The notes below the pieces were generated by a model. That model worked only from the letters and a program-made list of their open reading frames with translations, was not told the DNA's origin and did not search any database. A program made the position numbers and the translations under genes. Below are positions 33,586-36,802 of a stretch of 36,802 bases of DNA, piece after piece (the first letter of the stretch is position 1; each line of letters opens with the position of its first letter). The stretch is from Clostridiales bacterium UBA1316 (GTDB lineage Bacteria > Bacillota > Clostridia > Oscillospirales > Oscillospiraceae): the NCBI GenBank assembly GCA_002307055.1, contig DBTM01000058.1, positions 27,955 through 64,756 of the forward strand. The letters are read 5' to 3'.

Positions 33586-33753
33586 AGTTATTCCGCCCTT
33601 CTAAATAACAGACTATCATATGAATATATCTTAATCCTTGCATTGTTTGCCCGATAATGTTAGATATGTCCCAATATAGTTACAGCTTAATAAGACACTC
33701 CGTTAGTAATAAAGCGGGACGGGTCTTAACTGTAATGCGCACCATAATGCAAT

Positions 33754-33782
33754 ATTATACAATAAGTGTTAATAAACAACAA
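33754..33782 (-). promoter_or_regulatory. Promoter P4 upstream of the AraC-GNAT operon
   Basis: Minus strand TTGTTG, spacer TTTATTAACACTTATTG (17 bases), TATAAT, about 170 bases before the GTG at 33585. It starts 18 bases after the half-copy R7. ATTAACA is again at spacer positions 4-10. Confidence 0.68.
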
Positions 33783-33797
33783 GCTGTTGAATCCCAG

Positions 33798-33812
33798 AAA
33801 ACAGGGTACTGC
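33798..33812. repeat. Half-copy of the terminator repeat (R7)
   Basis: AAACAGGGTACTGCA is the left arm of the repeat family with one change, but no right arm follows; the next bases CTTCCTCGATATCAGG resemble CTTTGCCTGGTATCAGG near 19003-19020. It is a decayed copy that lost its terminator function. The remaining bases of 33586-33968 hold P4 and the terminator at 33924; no gene was seen. Confidence 0.55.
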
Positions 33813-33923
33813 ACTTCCTCGATATCAGGCAAAGTTTATTATCAAACCGTCCCAACTTACACCTGTGCGGAAGCACTCTTGTTAACTCATATGTATATCA
33901 TGTAAGACTAGTTATATTAGTCA

Positions 33924-33956
33924 GGATGGCGGCTCTGGATTTCAGAACCGCCATCC
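33924..33956. terminator. Intrinsic terminator after the second AraC-GyrI gene
   Basis: GGATGGCGGCTCTG pairs with CAGAACCGCCATCC (14 pairs including one G-T) with a 5-base loop. It lies 12 bases past the stop at 33969. Unlike neighbouring genes this one does not use the ACAGGGTATTGCA family. Confidence 0.8.
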
Positions 33957-33968
33957 TTTTATGTAGTT

Positions 33969-34946
33969 TTATCGTTGTCCTCTGAGATTCATTTCATCTT
34001 CCCAAAACTCAATATCTCGTTCTCTGGCTTTGCGTTTCGCTTCTTTCTTTAAACGGATCGGGATGCAGATGTCTATTTGTTCTTTGCCGCCGAAAAACCA
34101 CCCGTGACACCGATAGTCGTGGTATTCAAAATCCTTGCGAGCTTCGTCGTACTCAAACTCTGAATTAGGGAGCCACTCTATCAATATACTATTCCATGTT
34201 TCCCGTATGGTTTGCACGAACTTTTCTGATACAGGAGGTGTTGAGAACACAGCGTATAGCCCTTTTATTTCATATGTTGCCATTTCCGGCAGTATGTTCT
34301 TCATGTCATCGGGATGCGTAACACCGCGCCCGACGAAATAAATGAAGTCACCCGTATTGTCATCCACATCGTAGCACATCACAACTTCGCAGTGCTTCGA
34401 TTTCGGGAACAGCTTGTTTGTATTGTCGAGCAATTCTCCTGCGTCAGATTCCGGCTCATCCCAAAATGCGGCAATATCGGCGGTGCGCTTCACGTTCGGT
34501 ATTTTTTGAAGGTTTGTTCTGCCTGCCACCGTAAACGGCGTCATTTCAATGATATAAGGGGTCATTATTAATCCTCCATACTTTAATTTTACGTTGTAAA
34601 CTGTCGCTTTAAGCGGAAGATACGCGGGAATGTGCAGGCGATACAGTGAGGGGGGGTAACCGAAATGCTTTTTAAAGGCTTTGGTAAACCCTGCGTGAGT
34701 TTCAAACCCGTAATCCATCGCTACATCAATGATCCGCTTACCTTGCGACATGTCATACAGCGCGTACTCCAGTTTGCGACGGGTCACATAGTTCATGAAC
34801 GGCGTCCCGGTCAGCTCCATGAAAACCCGACGGAAGTGATAAATGGAATAATTCGCCGTGCGCGCCAATTCATCGGTTTCGATGTTTTCAGTGATTCGCT
34901 TGTCTATTTCATCTAGAACCGATTGAATCATCGACTCATATTCCAC
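33969..34946 (-). CDS. AraC-family regulator with GyrI-like effector domain (second)
   Basis: 325 residues from GTG 34946, with GGGAGGGG eight bases before it. Residues 1-110: AraC DNA-binding domain (DELARTANYSIYHFRRVFMEL and IIDVAMDYGFETHAGFTKAFKKHFGYPP). Residues about 130-300: GyrI-like domain (YIIEMTPFTVAGRTN; ATYEIKGLYAVFSTPPV; YDEARKDFEYHDYRCHGWFFGGKEQIDICIPI). Probably a drug- or metabolite-sensing activator. The four-fold 10-bp repeat at 35011-35050 upstream is a likely binding site for it. It has no downstream partner on the same strand; the next gene is a separate unit. Confidence 0.9.
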   Translation of the reverse strand: MEYESMIQSVLDEIDKRITENIETDELARTANYSIYHFRRVFMELTGTPFMNYVTRRKLEYALYDMSQGKRIIDVAMDYGFETHAGFTKAFKKHFGYPPSLYRLHIPAYLPLKATVYNVKLKYGGLIMTPYIIEMTPFTVAGRTNLQKIPNVKRTADIAAFWDEPESDAGELLDNTNKLFPKSKHCEVVMCYDVDDNTGDFIYFVGRGVTHPDDMKNILPEMATYEIKGLYAVFSTPPVSEKFVQTIRETWNSILIEWLPNSEFEYDEARKDFEYHDYRCHGWFFGGKEQIDICIPIRLKKEAKRKARERDIEFWEDEMNLRGQR

Positions 34947-35010
34947 AGTTGCATCCCCTCCCGTTTGTCGTCTTTTATTGTAGTATGAAGATTATGTTGC
35001 TGCTTTTCCT

Positions 35011-35050
35011 AAATAGCTATAAATAGCTATTGATAGCCATTTATAGCCAT
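35011..35050. repeat. Four tandem 10-bp repeats, operator-like
   Basis: AAATAGCTAT, AAATAGCTAT, TGATAGCCAT, TTATAGCCAT: four units of exactly 10 bases with the consensus ATAGCYAT. The period equals about one helical turn. They are 65-105 bases before the GTG of the AraC-GyrI gene, just upstream of a weak promoter (TACAAT -10, poor -35), the arrangement expected for an activator. Confidence 0.65.
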
Positions 35051-35118
35051 GTTAGAGACGTCCTGTGACCTTTTCATGTATCTGTAGGATTGGCCCGGTT
35101 TCATTTAACTGTTAAATA

Positions 35119-35147
35119 ATACTATTAAAGTTGTAATTTAGCATCAA
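35119..35147 (-). promoter_or_regulatory. Possible promoter P5 following terminator R8
   Basis: Minus strand TTGATG, spacer CTAAATTACAACTTTAA (17 bases), TAGTAT. It starts 17 bases after the family ACAGAG of R8, like P2-P4, but its spacer has only a partial match to ATTAACA. Confidence 0.45.
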
Positions 35148-35163
35148 TTATTTATTCTTAAGA

Positions 35164-35201
35164 AACAGAGTATTGCACCATTCACAATGCAATACCCTGT
35201 T
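35164..35201. terminator. Terminator, repeat-family copy R8
   Basis: AACAGAGTATTGCA (35164-35177) pairs with TGCAATACCCTGTT (35188-35201) with one mismatch. Its loop CCATTCACAA is identical to that of R6. Confidence 0.85.
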
Positions 35202-35257
35202 CTAATTCATTATGCTATTACTTCGCTGATTTCAGCTCTGCCTGGGCTGAGGCAAGC
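35170..35257. repeat. Dispersed repeat: terminator plus conserved coding tail (copy b)
   Basis: Exact 60-base match (35170-35229) to 32021-32080, followed by a diverged segment that on the minus strand encodes LASAQAELKSAK and a stop. A more diverged third copy of the coding tail (LAVAQAALKA) is at 35.6-35.7 kb. Confidence 0.7.
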
Positions 35258-35259
35258 AT

Positions 35260-35436
35260 CTAGGCCCTATCGCAAATTTTACTATTATGGAAAACTTTTT
35301 GGTTTATTTGTTCGATCGCGAGAACCGTCCCCCCGGTTGCTGCACGGTTGGCTAAGTCAAGCAGAGTAAACTCATCCGTCAGGTTATCCTCAATCCAATC
35401 CAGCGTCTTTTCGATTGTTTCACGCCATTCCATCAT
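35260..35436 (-). pseudogene. AraC N-terminal fragment fused to unrelated sequence
   Basis: ATG 35436 behind GGAGG encodes MMEWRETIEKTLDWIEDNLT DEFTLLDLANRA (first ~32 residues), the start of an AraC-type DNA-binding domain. It then runs into GGGGGGACGGTTCTC-type repeat sequence and the tail INQKVFHNSKICDRA, so the domain is cut after its first helix. The frame could give a 58-residue peptide. An insertion of the repeat with a gene-tail fragment, or recombination between repeats, would explain it. Promoter P6 is intact. Confidence 0.6.
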
Positions 35437-35516
35437 GCTGTTTACCTCCTTTCGATTATGATAATACAAGAAAGCGAGGATATTTTTTTGATATAAGTTG
35501 CTGTGTTTGTATGGAC

Positions 35517-35545
35517 ATTATAATATTAGTGTCATTTTTTATCAA
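35517..35545 (-). promoter_or_regulatory. Promoter P6 of the AraC fragment
   Basis: Minus strand TTGATA, spacer AAAAAATGACACTAATA (17 bases), TATAAT. It starts 15 bases after the ACAGGG of R9. ATTAACA is not present at the usual position. Confidence 0.65.
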
Positions 35546-35559
35546 TTCGCCTATATTGT

Positions 35560-35597
35560 AACAGGGTATTGCACCATTTACGAATGCAACACCCTGT
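35560..35597. terminator. Terminator, repeat-family copy R9
   Basis: AACAGGGTATTGCA (35560-35573) pairs with TGCAACACCCTGT (35585-35597); the A-to-C change on the right gives one mismatch. The diverged gene tail encoding KVFHNVKTAIGPKVLAVAQAALKA lies beside it on the minus strand (35625-35700). Confidence 0.82.
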
Positions 35598-35738
35598 CTG
35601 ATTTTATGATTCGATGGACCCTTAAGCTTTCAGCGCCGCCTGGGCGACGGCTAACACTTTTGGACCAATCGCCGTTTTTACATTATGGAACACTTTTAAA
35701 TCAATTCAGACGAGAGAACCGATTTCATGGTTCGCTTG

Positions 35739-35767
35739 TGTGACATGAGAACCGTCCCCGTGACACA
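35739..35767. repeat. Palindromic GGGGACGGTTCTC element abutting a stop codon
   Basis: On the minus strand TGTGTCA, CGGGGACGGTTCTCA, TGTCACA: an interrupted inverted repeat with a conserved centre. Related cores are at the left ends of DR1 and DR2 (25378, 26960) and inside the AraC fragment (about 35326-35338). This copy begins immediately after the stop codon at 35768. The type resembles REP elements mobilised by Y1 (RAYT) transposases in other genomes, recalled from general knowledge. Confidence 0.6.
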
Positions 35768-36394
35768 TTAACCGCCCGACTGGTTTTGGTAAACAAGCTT
35801 GCCCTCGGCGTCCGGTATCCCTATTACAGGCTCGGTTTTTGAGAGAAAGCGATATAACTGCGCCTCAACACGAAGCGCGCTTGTGACGAGCCGATAACGC
35901 ACCTCCTGAGATAAGCTCCCGGGAGAGCTGAGGAAAAGCTCAATGTCTGCGACGGAAACCTTGAAATACGAAGACAGCGTTTCAAGCGAAAAGCCCATAT
36001 GCGGTAAAAGCCAATCCCGAATCCAGCGCTGAATGTCCCCGGTCGGGTCGTGCGAGTAGCTTTTCGACATGAGAATATTGCATATCGCCGTAAACCGGGC
36101 GGCGTCATACGGTGCTTCCTTAAGCCAGCCGGCATAATACGTATCCGCCGTTGAGGGCGTGACAGGAGGGGCGTTTTTATGCGCCGGATCGTCCTCCTGT
36201 ATAAAGACCTCCAATTGCTCAGCCGGGAGCTCGTATATCTCGGCTATTTTCGTTACCGGAACGCCGGTGATAATACTGAGCGTCCTAGGCGAAAACCCGC
36301 GCTTCTTGATAGTGTCGATATAGACTTCAAAGGGCATGTGATAAGAGACGCGGTCCGGAATGGGGTTGTCGCTGTCGAACTTGACGAATGGCAT
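35768..36394 (-). CDS. Hypothetical protein with two HTH-like segments
   Basis: 208 residues behind AGGAGG at good spacing. Two segments look like helix-turn-helix units: RGFSPRTLSIITGVPVTKIAEIYELPAEQL (about 32-61) and MGFSLETLSSYFKVSVADIELFLSSP (about 133-158). Both have a turn before a small-residue helix as in XRE-like domains. No family was recognised and no transmembrane segment seen. It may be a DNA-binding or developmental regulator. Possibly co-transcribed with the small secreted protein upstream, since only about 45 bases separate them. Confidence 0.65.
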   Translation of the reverse strand: MPFVKFDSDNPIPDRVSYHMPFEVYIDTIKKRGFSPRTLSIITGVPVTKIAEIYELPAEQLEVFIQEDDPAHKNAPPVTPSTADTYYAGWLKEAPYDAARFTAICNILMSKSYSHDPTGDIQRWIRDWLLPHMGFSLETLSSYFKVSVADIELFLSSPGSLSQEVRYRLVTSALRVEAQLYRFLSKTEPVIGIPDAEGKLVYQNQSGG

Positions 36395-36439
36395 ACGAAG
36401 GGCCTCCTGATGAAGTTTAGTAAAAAGGAGATGTGTATC

Positions 36440-36766
36440 TTAACCTTGCGAGAAATCTGTCGTGTATACGATTTGATATTGGATGGGTATTGTGACTATC
36501 TGTGTCGTGTATGTATCTCCGTAAATAGAAATATTGCCGTTCCCGTTTAAATATGAAACCCTAATGTGAACTCTTCCGCTATACTGCTGGAAAACAGCAA
36601 ATGGGATAATAAGGCTATAACCATAAAAAACGGTGGACATCGGTTGTATGGAGGTAGCTTCAGGTTTTTTGACAGGCTCGGCAGCAAGTGTGATTAGAGA
36701 CATCGACGATAACATTGAAGCCATAATCAGAAACATAAGTACGGTCTTTTTTGTACACTTTAACAT
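36440..36766 (-). CDS. Small secreted protein
   Basis: 108 residues behind AGGAGA. Signal peptide of about 28 residues (MLKCTKKTVLMFLIMASMLS, ending LITLAA). The mature part is about 80 residues, beta-rich (HIRVSYLNGNGNISIYGDT), without cysteines, a membrane anchor or a recognised family. Confidence 0.65.
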   Translation of the reverse strand: MLKCTKKTVLMFLIMASMLSSMSLITLAAEPVKKPEATSIQPMSTVFYGYSLIIPFAVFQQYSGRVHIRVSYLNGNGNISIYGDTYTTQIVTIPIQYQIVYTTDFSQG

Positions 36767-36802
36767 AGCTGCATCTCCTAGCGTGAGTTTACAAGTTATT
36801 TA

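Noticed and set aside
33657..33905. 82-codon plus-strand frame between the AraC genes
   Set aside because: It crosses promoter P4 and the half-repeat R7, and has no ribosome site or recognisable protein features.
12126..35597. CRISPR array
   Set aside because: The repeats are dispersed kilobases apart at gene ends, palindromic, and without regular spacers or cas genes.
29455..35600. Integron-like cassette array with attC sites
   Set aside because: The hairpins are regular and perfectly paired, lack the RYYYAAC/GTTRRRY core pattern, and there is no integrase; each gene also has its own promoter, unlike integron cassettes.

Overview
The window looks like chromosomal DNA of an anaerobic Gram-positive bacterium, most likely class Clostridia. 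The evidence is strong AGGAGG-type ribosome sites, several GTG starts, TTGACA/TATAAT promoters, and families typical of that group: a DUF1540 peptide, DUF6273 remnants, copper-amine-oxidase-like stalk proteins, XRE regulators with TPR tails, and AraC-GyrI fusions. There are no rRNA or tRNA genes, no CRISPR array and no intact transposase. Most genes lie on the minus strand in short independent units.

Layout. 1-2.4 kb: a MarR regulator with a His/Gly-rich tail and a co-transcribed ABC exporter (cut by the window edge), behind a consensus promoter that carries a palindromic operator. 2.4-4.7 kb: a methionyl-tRNA-synthetase-like protein with degenerate HIGH and KMSKS motifs. It is preceded by its own promoter, a 30-residue leader peptide with a good ribosome site, and overlapping hairpins ending in a strong terminator, which is an attenuation arrangement. 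4.8-6.9 kb: an ECF-like sigma factor with a long C-terminal extension and a decayed XRE regulator. 7-10.6 kb: a heterodimeric ABC exporter. 11-12 kb: a secreted stalk-domain protein. 12.2-17.3 kb: a radical SAM DNA repair/modification-type protein, a DUF1540 peptide, a methyltransferase/methyltransferase/SGNH hydrolase operon and an alkaline-phosphatase-like hydrolase. 17.3-18.9 kb: an FAD oxidoreductase, upstream of and probably co-transcribed with the phosphatase-like gene. 19-25 kb: a dGTPase-like HD protein, two PAS-GGDEF diguanylate cyclases, a small zinc-ribbon membrane protein and a BtrH-like protein. 25.4-27.6 kb: an intact XRE-TPR regulator between two ~370-bp direct repeats made of DUF6273 pseudogene debris. 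27.7-36.8 kb: a second, larger stalk protein, a serine hydrolase, a frameshifted unknown gene, two AraC-GyrI regulators, a GNAT acetyltransferase, gene remnants and small unknowns.

Two things stand out. First is the leader-peptide/attenuator upstream of the non-canonical MetRS-like gene, which would make that gene inducible by ribosome stalling. Second is a recurrent inverted repeat (core ACAGGGTATTGCA and its complement) that serves as the terminator of many unrelated genes from 12 to 36 kb. In the 29-36 kb part it is followed, at an almost fixed distance of about 15-18 bases, by a promoter; four of these promoters share an invariant ATTAACA in a 17-base spacer.

Several genes are broken. 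Three single-base frameshifts fall in or next to A/T homopolymers, so sequencing error has to be considered alongside real decay. All assignments were made by reading the sequence; no database search was run.
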